The notes under the pieces: model-generated | Seen by the model: the letters and a program-made list of their open reading frames with translations, nothing else | The model's database searches: none | Told to the model about the DNA's origin: nothing | Made by a program: the position numbers and the translations under genes | Shown here: positions 8,766-19,329 of the stretch, piece by piece | Numbering within the stretch: position 1 is the first letter of the stretch | Layout: every line of letters starts with the position of its first letter | Assembly: GCA_949825025.1 (NCBI GenBank) | Contig: OX463781.1 | Span: 25,373,047-25,437,046 of the forward strand | Reading direction: 5' to 3' | Source of the DNA: Siphlonurus alternatus | Taxonomy: Eukaryota; Arthropoda; Insecta; Ephemeroptera; Siphlonuridae | DNA: 64,000 nt

Positions 8766-11700
8766 GTAAATATATATCCTATTCTTACATTCCTACCGTT
8801 ATTTGTTGACTGTTAACTAAATATAATATTATACTTCTAGTAAGCCAATAGCGATCAACAGGCTTTCTTTCTCTCTTCACATTTCTAAAACAAATTCTGT
8901 TGCTTTCGTAATATGGTTCCAAATTTTGCCAATTTGTTTGGATGCTGAGAGCAAGATGACAGGAACATGTTCATCACAAAACCAGTAGGAAAGAGATATG
9001 GGAAAATGATTAATTGGAAATGAATTTTGGAATTTTGTGTTCATCAAATTCGTTTTCATAAAAGAAGGAAGTAAACGTTTTTAGTTTCTCAATTTGGAAT
9101 TTTTATTTGAGGTTCTCAAAATTCTTCAGTTTTTCAGAGGTTTTCAACTCTGCATGCTCGTTAGTTGTATCTAATATACAGAGTAAACCAATGCTGTAGT
9201 CAATTATGGATTACAGTATTAGTTTATTTGTAACCTCTTTTTTGAGTTAAATTCATATCATGGAATTTCATGGAATTTATGATAGTCGAAAAGACAGTAT
9301 TTCCTTGTTATAGCTACATATATAAAACAAAATTTTGTTATAACACTTGTTGGGAATATGAATGAGGTTTTTAGCGATGAAAAAGGAATACTGAACAATA
9401 ATAAATCACTCTGGGATAAGTTTAATTGTTACATTAATTAAATGTATAGAAACAACATCTCAGCTGACATATATTTTTTTTAAATTAGATACATATTTAA
9501 AATTATATCTCTTTTGTAAGGTAGCAACTCATATCTAATTAAAGTATAAATTTTAGGGTAATATCTAAATTAATTTAATGAAATTTAAATTAAAGACTTA
9601 GCATTTATGCAACAATTATTGCTATGCAAGCACAAACAATTAATAATTTTTATCAATTTGATAATTTTTTCTTATTTTGCTTACATTAATTAAGCATAAA
9701 AATAATTTTCAGGTGATACTGGATGATTTTAATTTAATTGCAAATTAAATTAATTTTTGTGATGGCATGCCAGCGCTGGGTCCAGCATCTGGCCGGTATA
9801 CAAGAAAAGTGCAGAACCAGCATGGCTTGCCAGCGCATGCCAGCAGTGGCAAGCCGGTCTGTGGCCAGCTGTAGGCCAGCAGGTTTTGGTTTGCTGGGAA
9901 TGATGTAACTTAACATACCCATTTTAAATTTATGCATGACCAGATCGACTGAGCTGCACAGTTGGCTGCCATCCCACAAGGTGCTCGGAGTTTGAGAAGT
10001 CAGGTGATCCAGAGAAGTACCTTGCAGACCTCGAGGCCTTGGTTCAATCTGGGGGACGGAAAGTTTCTGCTTTCGGGGAGTTTGGACTGGACTACGACCG
10101 TCTGCAGTTCTGTGATAAAGAAACTCAAATTAAGTAAGTGAAATTAAAGTATTATGAATGCGTATAATATGGGAGTTCTGAATTTCACCTGCTACCTATT
10201 TAATACATACAAAGCAGGATGTAAAATCCCTTATGGGGTAAGCCAGCAGCATTGTTACCTCGTCTGTCCACAAATTGCCCTCCCGGCCTGCACTCAATTA
10301 TTCTTACGTACTTGCTTCAGAAATACACACCTATTTAAACAAATACAAAAACTTATTTGTATTAAATGAATAAATAATATAAATTATATATATGATGAAC
10401 TGCAATGGTGTATACAATTTTTATGCTTTTAAAGAAAACAAAAAAAAACTAAAAGTATAAGTTATGTACAGCTGAAAAGTGGCTTTTATCACAAATGTCA
10501 GTAAGCTGATGGTGTCAAAATAAATACAATGCACATGTGTGAAAAAAATTGTAATCTCTCCCCCCCCTTCCCACACACACATGCACAATTTAACCAACTC
10601 TGCGTGATTGATAACTTTTAATAACTATAATTATATAAAACTCTTTTTCTGCTTGATATATTTTTTCAACGTTTTGGTATTCAAAACATGCATAAAACTG
10701 TACATCACTGCTAGAAAGCCAATAGAGATGGTCTTTCTTCATATTGGTAATGAGTCAATTTCTGCTGAACATCCAGCAGAGGAGTCCTGCCTTTTGGTGT
10801 TTACATTTTACATTATTTACAAAAATGTCATCATATCTTGAATCTTAAAGTTCTTCTGATAGCACCCATTATATAGAAAAATTCTAAATCTGTTTATATG
10901 TGTATTGAAATTTAATGACTATCCACAGTAAGGAATTTTCTGTGTTGAAACCAATAAACAAATCAAATATAATACTTGCAGTATAGTTCAAAAAGATGAT
11001 TGGTGTGTGTAGGGCCATGTTTACAGTTATTCGTGTGCTGTGCAGGTACCTCAGGCTACAGATGACACTGGCATCTCGTTGTCAGCTGCCCATGTTTCTG
11101 CACTGCCGCGCAGCCGCCCCGGACCTTGTGATGGTCCTCAAAGAGCAGCCTCAGCCAATCAGAGGTGTTGTTCATTCCTTTGACGGCAACCTCGAAGAGG
11201 CTCAGACATTCCTTAACCTTGGGCTTTACATCGGCATCAATGGATGGTAAATAAAAAAAGATAAAAAAATCACCCTACTTTTCTTTCAATAAAAATATAA
11301 TTTTTAGTAAATAATTAAGTATAATCCGCTCTGTAGTGTAGTGGTTAGTACTTCTGGCTCTGGTCCGAGAGGTCTCCGGTTCGATTCCCGAACATGGCAG
11401 ATTTTTCGTGACTTGGGATCCCACGAGAAAATAAGAGTGAAAGCTCACAACAAATTCACTCGCACATATTGACTCCAATTAACCTAAATTTCGCCCCTTT
11501 TTGGAGTCAATATGCGCGAGCGAATTAACGTGTATTGATGCACTTTGGCGTTGTTTGGTACTTTATATTGACGCATTTTCACGTATATTGATGATTATTG
11601 ACAAGTATTGACGTGAATGCCTGCCGAAATACTTCGCTCGACTTCACGCACTTTCAGGTATATTGGCTCGCGCATATTGACTCCAATTCACCTAAATTTC

Positions 11701-14700
11701 GCCCCTTTTTAGAGTCAATATGCGCAAGTGAATTAACGTGTATTGATGCACTTTGGCGTTGTTTGGTACTTTATATTGACGCATTTTCACGTATTTTGAT
11801 TAATATTGACGAGTATTGACGTAAATGCCTGCCGAAATACTTCGCTCGACTTGACGCACTTTCAGGTATATTGGCTCGCGCATATTGACTCCAATTCACC
11901 TAAATTTCGCCCCTTTTCTGAGTCAATATGCGCGAGTGAATTTGTTATCATATATTGGCACATTTTCATGTAATTTGATTAATATTAACAAATATTGACG
12001 TAAATGCCCGCCACCAAAACACTTCGCTCGAATTCACACACTTTCAGGTGTACTGGCTCGCACATTTTGACGCCTTTTCGTGAACTTTCACACTTTCGTT
12101 GATTAATTTTTTTCCTAAAGTCCATTCATTCAAATTCACTTATTTTGACGCTTTTTCAGGAACTTTCACGCTTTTATCAACCATAATTTTTTTACAAAGT
12201 CCATTCATTCAAATTCACTCATTTTGACGCTTTTTCACGAACTTTCACGCTTTTATCAACCATAATTTTTTACAATGTCCGCCGTCATTCAAATTCACTC
12301 ATTTTGACGCTTTTTCACGAACTTTCACACTTTTATCAACCATTATTTTTTACAAAGTTCAGTCCTTCAAATTCACTCATTTTGACGCTTTTTCATGAAC
12401 TTTCACGCTTTTACCAACCATATTATTTTACAAAGTCCAGTCATTCAAATTTAATATTTTTCAAACCTTTTCACGAAATTTCATACATTTAACAAGTAAT
12501 TTTTTCACAAAGTCTATACATGCAAAATTCATTCATTCCCACGAATTTTCACACCATCATTTACCAAATTTTTACACATGGTCTCATGCATTTTTCGTCG
12601 CAGGCTAGCTCACCAAACCATTGGAAGTGAATGCAGTCCCATGGCTTATTCAGTCCATGGATACCTGAAATGTACGAAAAATCCACAAAGAAACGCGCGC
12701 AAATTTTTACGTACAGTAATAAAGATTGTTCTCATTTGTCAAACATCGAAAGCAAAATAAAAACAATAATTTTTACAAACAGAAATATAGGCCGGTATAC
12801 AGATATACATCAGCTAGTAAAATGAGAGGCTTATAAAAAAAAAACTTACTAGGCTGACTATAATAGCAGTATAAGGTTTTCACTACTTTTTAATGATTCC
12901 TTTGAATAATTTAACTATTAAAGGAATTATTTTTATACTTCGCCATAATTAAATAAATTAAGAACTGTTTTTACTTATCTGATAGAACTTCTCGTCGTGG
13001 CTTATTAATCTTCGACATTTTATGCGACTCCAAATCTGACATTTTGAAAACTCGACCGGCAAAAATAAAATGCAACATTGAATTTTCTCTTTTTACATCA
13101 TAAAAAGTGCGAAAAAATGGCAAATATTAACACTGGACAAACGAATGGTAACCTAACTTCATTGTAATTAACTATTTAATGTTCAGGAATAGGTAAAACT
13201 TCACTTAAACACCTCATAAATCAACATACACACACGTGGAGCTTTCTATAACCTCTCGGCGTCAGCCATCTTGTGTTACTACTAACCGCCAAGTCACATG
13301 ACTTCCGGTCATGTGACCAGATTTGTAGAACATTTTTTTCATGAAGTCCCCTCATGCATATTCACGCATTTTCACACTTTTCCACGCACTTTCACCCATT
13401 TGTCAACCAACATTTTTCATTAAGTCCCTTCATGCATATCCACGCATTTTCACGCATTTTCACCCATTTGTTGACCTTTTTTTTTTAATAAAGACCACTA
13501 ATGTATTTTCACGCATTTTCACACATTTTTACGCACTTCGACCATTTGTCGACTAATTTTTTTCCTAAGTCCCCTCACATGAATAACATTTTTTCACGCC
13601 TTGTTCCATGACGTCACTTGCTGGTCATGGGACGTCAAATTTCCTACTGAGAGATGCTGAAAATATGTTAAAATACATTAATATACACTAAAGGATGTTG
13701 TTAAAAAAAATTGTCGAACAAATAGTTCAAAGTGCGTGAAAATGTGTGAAAATGCGTGAAAAAACATTAGGGGTCTTAACTAAAAAAAATGGTCAACAAA
13801 TGGGTGAAAGTGTGTGAAAATATGTCAAAATGTGTCAATTTGCATGACGGGACTTTATAAAAAAAAAGGTCAGCAAATTGATGAAAATACGTCAAAATAT
13901 GTCAATTTGCATGAGGGGACTTTATGAAAAAAAAAAGTTCAACAAATTGGTGAAAATGCGTCAAAATATGTCAAAATGTGTCAATTTGCATGAGGGGACT
14001 TTATGAAAAAAAATGGTCAACAAATTGGTGAAAATGCGTCAAAATATGTCAAAATGTGCCAATTTGCATGAGGGGACTTTATGAAAAAAAATGGTCAGCA
14101 AATTGGTGAAATTGCGTCAAAATGTGTCAATTTGCATGAGGGGACTTTATGAAAAAAATTGGTTGACAAATAGACGTGAATGTGCATGAAAAAGTTTCAA
14201 AGTGAGTGAACGTACTTTGCATCAAACTGGCTGAAAGTGCGTCAGTATACATGAACTGACTTTATAAAAAATGTTGCATCATAATTGGATGAAACTGCGT
14301 GAAAATTCATGAAAATGGGCGAGTGGAATCAACTCAATTTGCATCAATAGAGGTGAAGTTGATACTAAATTAAAAATACGTCAATTTATGTGAAAATGCG
14401 TGGAGTTGCTCTAGTCAACTATGTGAATATTAATCAGTATATGTCAATATGGATGGGTGAAATTGCTTGAAATACACTTATTTTGTTAAATTATTAAAAA
14501 TTTGTTAAAATGCGTGAATGACGCATCAATCTGCATGAGAGAGTCGTCAATCGGCTTCAACATGTGGGAAAATGTGTGAATTTTTCACTCGTATTCACAA
14601 TTTATTCGCATTTATTTTCTCGTGGGATGGGTGTGACTGATTACTAGATTCTGGAGTTGGTACGAGGAAGGCAGCTTACAGCTGTCTATACTCCGCTGCC

Positions 14701-16997
14701 CTGCAGTATTGCACTGTCAAGGTGTCAAGGGAATTAAATTATAATTAAGTATAGTGTACTGTATAAAATCAATGTAAAAGGCTGTTTAAAAAGAAATAAA
14801 TAAAGAATATAATATACATATTTTTTTTTTACATTTTTACAAGGTTCCACCCCTATGAGCTTGGAGCTCAAGCCGGGGTAATAGTAAGGATGAGTAAGGG
14901 ATTTGCAGCATTGTAAAAACTGTTGGCATACTGTGGTCAATACTTTTTTGGTACATATACTTTATGTTTACCAATTAATTCAAAGCTTGCAAGCCATTAT
15001 TAACTAAATTATGTATTAAATTTAAAATATTTCAAGAAATTATATAATGTGTAATTTGTAATCTTGAGAGTTTCAACAATTTCAAAAAAAAAAAAAAAAA
15101 AAATCCTATTTTGCTAAAATTTGAAAAATTAAGCTTTTTATTTTACGTCAAAGAGTTCTTTCTTTCAGATTGTTTCTGTGTGTTCAGCTCTCTAAAAACT
15201 GCAGAGAACTTGGCTGTGGTAAAAGCTTTGCCCCTGGACCGACTGTTGCTGGAAACGGATGCCCCCTGGTGTGAGGTGCGACCCAGTCATGCTGGTGCTG
15301 TCTTTCTCAAGTCCAAGCCTCCACCAGCTAGTAAGAAGGAAAAGTGGAGGGCAGACACCATGGTCAAGAGCCGCAATGAACCTTGTACCCTGCCGTGAGT
15401 CTATCGGCTCTAGAAGCTAGATAATTAAATTGCAAGCCTCATTTTTATGTACACTATGTATATAGATATATATATATATACAGTATTATATATTATATAT
15501 ATACATACATAATAGAAGCCACAGTCAAACAGGTTGTTATCAGAGAAAATAAGATAAGAAAATAATCTTTACACTTGCAGAAAAGTGCGTGTGTATTGAC
15601 TTGTTAAAAAAAATAAATAGATAAGGGTAAGGAACAGTGGTGAAAGTAAGCCGGTGCGCGCCAGTGCGCCGCACTGGTAAGACATTTGACGCCAGTGCGG
15701 CGCACTGGTAAGACACTGATCGAAAATTATTGAGATAATCAATAATTAATAATAAATTAATAATATTTTCAAAATCAAAGAAGTTACATTGTAAAACATT
15801 AATCATGTTTAAATAATGAATGAAAAATTTCTTATACTTCATACTTTTGTCTCACGAAATTTAATTTACTCTTTCTTTTGAGTTAAAAAGCTCCTAAGGA
15901 AAACAATTAAAATCAACTATTTACATTACTATGTCGAGCTAATGCTGCTAATGATTATTATTTTTATTTAGAAATAGTTTTTAATATTTTTCTCAGTTTA
16001 TTTAAATTTCTGTAGGCTTATTGGGTTAAATTTACTATTTTATCTTCGATTTTTATGAAGAGACAGATATTTATTTGACTGGGTGCAGTATTTATTCTTT
16101 CAATATATATTTATTTTATGTTTTTAATTCTTGAATGACGTTTTGAATTTTGCTGATCAATGCGAATTTTATTACATTTTTTTTCTGTCTCATTTATTGT
16201 ACAAAATTAACACATTTTTATTCAAATTAATTTTTAATTACAATAAAGTCAGGAGGCAAAGGGGGGAGTGCCTTCTCTGGCCCACACACCCACCGAGGTA
16301 GGTAGTTTAGAGGGTTCATTTACGCAAGGAGTTTAAAAATTAAGTATAGGGCAAAGGATTCAGAATCGTAGGAGATCAATCGCAGTCAGTGCTAGATTAA
16401 TAAAATTAAGTCTTAACAATAACAACAATAACAGTAATAACAACGTTCGTCTTAAAAAAATTCTTCATACTAATGAATTTTTAGAAAAGCAAACAAAAAA
16501 TTTTAAGCTATTTTTTTTTTAATGAGTTTGTAAAAATTAAGTGTAACAAAAGATGACTGCATGCACATTTGGACCATATTTAATATATATATCGTGGCTA
16601 GATTTTAATTCCTATCGATGACAAAGGGGAACAATAATTGCCACAAGATCTAGAGTAAATAAAAATTAATTACCGAAACAAATATAAACATTACAATTAA
16701 TAATTAATAAAAATTATAAAAACAATTCTCTTACGTTTTTTTTTTTTTTTTAACTTTTGTTTATATAATTTTTTTGAGGAATATTCAAAACATTAATTTA
16801 AATTTGAAATATTTGAGAATGTAATATTTGACGTATTTGATTAAATTGTATTAAAGCATTCCAAATCGTAAGAGAAGTAAAGTATTTTTATATTTTTTAT
16901 TATATTAATACTGCTGTTATATGAACAATGAAGATCAATTTAAAGCACTCGGAATTTTCTTTCATATTAAAATTTTAATAGCTGTTATCTAGCTATA

Positions 16998-17090
<93 letters not shown>

Positions 17091-19329
17091 AATGTGAGAA
17101 TAACTCATTGCATTTTTTTTTTTTTTTAATTTGGATAATTATTTAATTTTACTTAAAATGAAAATGCACTCAATATTATAAATAAATTTTAAAACCACTT
17201 TCCAATATAAAAAAAAAATAAGCTACGCCCCTTTTCCCCAAAAAATCACGCCTCCGGCGGGGGTTTTGGCCCTTCAGGCCTCTATCTGAGGCGCACTGGT
17301 AAGAGATTGAAACTACTTTCACCACTGGTAAGGTAACACGGATCAGCTGACCCAATGCTAAAAAAATCGCACATATGAAAATAATGAAAAAAATAAAATA
17401 AAATGTTCTCCTCTACATCCCCTATCAGTGGCTATAATAAAATATCAGGTGTACAAATTCGAGCTAGTTTTTGAGTTATGAATTTTTTAAGTTGACTAAT
17501 TTGACATGGAACTTTGAGTTTTCCATGTTAAAGCAGTCAACTTTAAAAATTCATAACTCAAAAACTAGCTCAAATTTGCATACCTGATATTTTAGCCACT
17601 GATAGGGGATGCAGAGGAGAACATTTTATTTTTTTCATAATTTTCATGTGTGGGATTATTTTAACATTGGGTCAGCTGATCTGTGTTATCTTACCCTTTA
17701 AGGCTGCATGGGTTACGCAGACAAAAAAAAAAACTTCTGCGTCAGACGCTAGAGTTAAAGTATGTGTTATCTTATGGCATGGTTCACGCATCCAGACGCC
17801 AAACGCAAGAAGCAGACGCAAAAGTTGATCAATTCTCAACTTTTGCTTCTGCCCCGCCCCCCGACCAATGAGATGCACGCATTTCAAAACAATGAAATTG
17901 CGCCAAAAGTAGAAAATCAAGCGGCGCATGGAGGAAATAGATTATATATTATCCTTGAGCGAAAGTCTTCACTTAATTTCGAGAGGAAACGAAAAATTGT
18001 TTTGATTTAATATTGAATTTAAAAGTTGTAAAATGTCTTCAGCTCTTTCAGAAGCTGAAAAAAAAAAAAAAAAAAAAAAATTAACTGACCGAGAAACTGC
18101 TGGTCCCGAGAAGTGCTGACAATTGCCAAATTATTACGAAGACGTAAGGAGAAAAAAAAAAGAAAAATCAAGCAAGCGTGAACCAGGTGGAATCTTGACG
18201 CCAAACACTTGATGCAAGAATTTTATTTCTGCGTAAACCAGCCTTAAGGGTAAGGTAACGCCACCAATGTTAAAAAAAGTCCCTCACACAAAAATTCTGA
18301 AAAAAATTTAAAATGATCTCCTCTATATCCCCTATCAGTAGTTAAAATATCAGGTATACAAATACGATCTAGTTTTTGAGTTATGAATTTTTAAAGTTGA
18401 CCAATTTAACATGGGAATTCCATTTCTCCATGTTAAAATAGCCAACTTTAAAAATTCATAACTCAAAAACTAGATCGTATTTGTATACCTGATATTTTAC
18501 CTACTGATAGGGGGTGTAGAGGAGAACACTTTAAATTTTTTTCAGAATTTTTGTGTGAGGTTTTTTTTTTTAACATTGGTGGCGTTACCTTACCATTAAC
18601 TTGCACAACTATGACAGCTGTAAAAAAAAAAAAAAAAAAAAAAGACTAAGTAAAGCATTTTAATGATATGTATGCTGCAATTGTGGTTTTCTCAAAGGGT
18701 AGGATAAAAATTTTAAGTGTACCTTGTTATATAGTTGGGACAACATAGGAACATTAATTACGCCTACCTTTTTTGGAGCAGCTCCATATGGTACACAAAA
18801 GATGGATTTTTAAAATACAGTCCAGCCCTACCAAAATTTAATTTCATAGCTCCTCTAAAGAGAACAGAGGAAATGCTGTTGGAAAACCACAAATAATCTA
18901 ACTCACAGGATTGAGTAGAAATCTACTACATGCACATTTTTTATGATTTACTTTTATACTGTTACCACTTTTCTGAACACATATATAGCATAATTGCATA
19001 TATAAAAAAATAATTGAAATGTACAAGTAGTATAACTACACACAGAGCAGTCTTCTACCCTGAACTACAGTATAATTATAAATTTAAAATGGGTATATTT
19101 TCTTCATAAAATATTTACAAGATTTCTATAAATATAAAAAAGTTCAACTTTTGTAAATCCTCCAGTGTATTATGAAAAAAATAAACATATAAAAATAAAA
19201 TAATTTTCTGATTTCAGACAAATTTTGGAGATCTTGAGTGGGTGCCGAGAACAGAGCTCAGAAGAAGTTGCTGCTCAAGTCTGTGAAAACACGGCCAGAC
19301 TCTTCCCCCATCTGGGTACCACTAACTGA
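8586..19329 (+). CDS. TATDN1: TatD DNase domain-containing protein 1 (spliced, first exon missing)
   Basis: A metal-dependent TatD-family nuclease (amidohydrolase-like TIM barrel). In animals TATDN1 acts on DNA in chromatin and DNA-end processing. Five exons join in frame: 8586-8765, 9944-10133, 11046-11246, 15188-15394 and 19218-19329, giving about 296 residues plus a missing N-terminus of roughly 8, close to the usual length of about 297. Family landmarks in order are [29 protein letters not shown] (metal-binding Glu), LPMFLHCR (His), GVVHSFDG (His), LYIGINGCSLKT and LLLETDAPW (Asp). The HxH motif of bacterial TatD is replaced by IGANLTD, as is normal for TATDN1. The introns are large and full of transposable elements. 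The gene converges on TGIF, with the two stop codons 1.56 kb apart. The start codon is not located, so the N-terminus is unknown. Confidence 0.93.
9645..9897. mobile_element. Partial copy (right end) of the CCAGCAAACC element
   Basis: Nearly identical to 42145-42395, including AATTTGATAATTTTTTCTTA, GATGGCATGCCAGCGCTGG and the terminus GGTTTGCTGG. The left arm and the internal tRNA-like block of the complete element are absent. Its right end lies only 46 bp before the next TATDN1 exon. Confidence 0.8.
9944..10133 (+). CDS. TATDN1: TATDN1 exon with GCHPTRC and GEFGLDYDR
   Basis: I chose the acceptor CATGACCAG before 9944 because it restores the family spacing ([14 protein letters not shown] is the same length as in human TATDN1). 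The alternative AG at 9960-9961 keeps phase but drops six residues. The acceptor has a poor pyrimidine tract. The donor is AA|GTAAGT at 10134. The exon carries the conserved Glu of the FGEFGLD motif. Confidence 0.85.
11046..11246 (+). CDS. TATDN1: TATDN1 exon with both catalytic His motifs
   Basis: The acceptor is TGTGCTGTGCAG before 11046 and the donor is TG|GTAAAT at 11247. It encodes PMFLHCR and GVVHSFDG, two metal-ligand His motifs of the family, then LGLYIGING. Phases match both neighbours. Confidence 0.92.
11328..11398 (+). mobile_element. tRNA-like head of a SINE (or tRNA pseudogene)
   Basis: 71 bases with a good A box (TAGTGTAGTGGTTAG) and B box (GGTTCGATTCC). The ends GCTCTGT and ACATGGC pair at six of seven positions counting one G-T. 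The anticodon arm pairs poorly, so it is not a functional tRNA. I infer the Pol III promoter of a tRNA-derived SINE. A compatible SINE body appears only after the foldback element, at 14629-14722. Confidence 0.6.
11471..12090. repeat. Three tandem copies of a 208-bp repeat
   Basis: The motif GACTCCAATTCACCTAAATT recurs at 11471, 11679 and 11887, exactly 208 bp apart. It is followed each time by CGCCCCTTTTT, a GAGTCAATATGCGC block and, later in the unit, ACTTCGCTCGA. The third copy is more diverged. Confidence 0.85.
12060..12550. repeat. Tandem repeat of about 78 bp, left arm of foldback element
   Basis: TTTTGACGCTTTTTCA followed by ACTTTCAC and ACAAAGTCCATTCATTCAAA repeats at about 12143, 12222, 12302 and 12379, then decays. 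Confidence 0.85.
12551..13330. other. Middle of foldback element, no gene seen
   Basis: Sequence without the short-motif arrays. It includes a 13-bp-class inverted repeat around CACATGACTTCCGGTCATGTGA (near 13295-13317). I see no protein-like frame and cannot say whether this is captured DNA or decayed element sequence. Confidence 0.4.
13331..14610. repeat. Short-motif arrays forming opposite-strand arms of foldback element
   Basis: From 13340 to 13600, CACGCATTTTCAC-type units run in the plus sense. From 13720 to 14600, complementary units (GTGAAAATGCGTGAAAAT) run in the other sense. Within the latter, a unit beginning GGGGACTTTATGAAAAAAA repeats at about 13850, 13915, 13993, 14072 and 14139, a spacing of 65-79 bp. 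The strand switch near 13610-13700 marks the likely fold point. Confidence 0.8.
14629..14722 (+). mobile_element. Probable SINE body, detached from its tRNA-like head
   Basis: GC-richer block (GTTGGTACGAGGAAGGCAGC, then CAGCTGTCTATACTCCGCTG) directly after the right terminus of the foldback element. It continues the SINE-like sequence broken at 11417. Removing the 3.2-kb insert joins GTGACTTGGG to TGTGACTGA. Relation to known SINE families is not established. Confidence 0.4.
14820..14935 (-). mobile_element. SINE 3' tail fragment
   Basis: Poly(T), then ACAAGGTTCCACCCCTATGA, GAGCTCAAGCCGGGGTAATA and GTAAGGATGAGTAAGGG. This parallels the tail end of the SINE at 2401-2795 (ACAAGGTCGATACACCCCTA...GGGGTAATGGGTAAGGAT). 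The 5S-like head is missing. Confidence 0.6.
15188..15394 (+). CDS. TATDN1: TATDN1 exon with ETDAPW motif
   Basis: The acceptor GTGTGTTCAG before 15188 is preferred to the earlier TTTCAG near 15168, because only the former completes the Cys codon and gives CSLKT as in the family; the latter would create a stop. The donor is CC|GTGAGT at 15395. It encodes [17 protein letters not shown] with the catalytic Asp, then a Lys/Pro-rich loop and RNEPC. Confidence 0.92.
15635..17327. mobile_element. Non-autonomous hAT-like element, 1.69 kb
   Basis: The ends are CAGTGGTGAAAGTA and its complement TACTTTCACCACTG. They are flanked by GTAAGGAA (15627-15634) and GTAAGGTA (17328-17335), an 8-bp duplication with one mismatch, as made by hAT transposases. 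The subterminal blocks contain GGCGCACTGGTAAGA-type repeats (two near 15670-15715, one near 17289-17303). The interior is AT-rich with a long (TA)n at 17004-17086 and no coding frame. It sits in the outer repeat of a family-P palindromic element. Confidence 0.8.
17004..17086. repeat. (TA)n microsatellite
   Basis: About 40 uninterrupted TA units inside the 1.69-kb hAT element. Confidence 0.97.
17328..17696. mobile_element. Family-P palindromic element, left terminus split by hAT insertion
   Basis: GGTAAGGTAACACGGATCAG at the left is complemented by TGATCTGTGTTATCTTACCC at the right, with the usual inner arms (TTGAGTTATGAATTTTT and GTTGACTAATTTGACATGG). The outermost bases (ATAAGGG) lie before the hAT element near 15621. 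The right side ends at TTAA (17698-17701), shared with the next element. Confidence 0.75.
17702..18243. mobile_element. 542-bp TTAA-bounded element with GGCTG...CAGCC ends
   Basis: The terminal repeats are GGCTGCATGGGTTACGCAGA and, at the right, TCTGCGTAAACCAGCC. They are imperfect, and TTAA bounds both sides (17698-17701 and 18244-18247). The subterminal sequence repeats GACGC motifs (CCAGACGCCAAACGC, AAGCAGACGC). A poly(A) run lies at about 18057-18080. No intact frame is seen. Confidence 0.65.
18248..18595. mobile_element. TTAA-type palindromic element, subfamily with GCCACCAATG ends
   Basis: The outer arms are GGGTAAGGTAACGCCACCAA and its near-complement, bounded by TTAA at 18244-18247 and 18596-18599. 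The inner arms are shared with family P (AAATACGATCTAGTTTTTGA), but the outer 40 bp differ from the CAGCTGACC form. Self-complementary over almost its full length. Confidence 0.85.
18600..19217. other. Remainder of last TATDN1 intron
   Basis: AT-rich intron with a poly(A) run near 18624-18644. I see no further element boundaries. Confidence 0.4.
19218..19329 (+). CDS. TATDN1: TATDN1 last exon
   Basis: The acceptor is TTTCTGATTTCAG before 19218, and the stop codon TGA is at 19327-19329. It encodes [20 protein letters not shown] followed by [10 protein letters not shown], matching the family C-terminal helix (QILEIM...A...N...FF). The frame joins the previous exon through a split Pro codon. 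Confidence 0.9.

Larger units (their letters stand above)
11418..14628. mobile_element. 3.2-kb foldback-like element with repetitive inverted arms
   Basis: The termini are ATCCCACGAGAAAATAA and its complement TTATTTTCTCGTGGGAT. Between them lies no gene. Instead there are arrays of short related motifs (TTTTCACGCATTTTCAC and TTTTGACGC in the left part, GTGAAAATGCGTCAAAAT in the right part) on opposite strands, so the two halves are loosely complementary. This is the architecture of Foldback/Galileo-like elements. Subarrays are listed separately. It lies in the TATDN1 intron between 11246 and 15188. It appears to have inserted in a SINE, with GGG on both sides as a possible short target duplication. 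Confidence 0.65.

Noticed and set aside
8546..8809. Single 87-codon reading frame with DIGANLTD
   Set aside because: It runs through the acceptor at 8585 and the donor at 8766. The first residues and the KYISYSYIP tail are intron translation. Only 8586-8765 is kept as an exon.
9734..9979. 81-codon minus-strand frame
   Set aside because: It falls in the CCAGCAAACC element fragment and partly opposite the TATDN1 exon. The same peptide-like sequence appears at the other element copy.
11328..11398. Functional tRNA gene
   Set aside because: Both promoter boxes are good, but the anticodon stem does not pair and the acceptor stem has a mismatch. A SINE head is more likely.
11471..14610. CRISPR-like array or satellite DNA
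   Set aside because: The host is an animal, the units have no unique spacers of constant length, and the array switches strand in the middle and is enclosed by inverted termini. A foldback element explains it better.
15168..15187. Earlier acceptor for the fourth TATDN1 exon
   Set aside because: Splicing there joins TG to A and creates a TGA stop. The acceptor at 15187 restores the conserved Cys-Ser-Leu-Lys.
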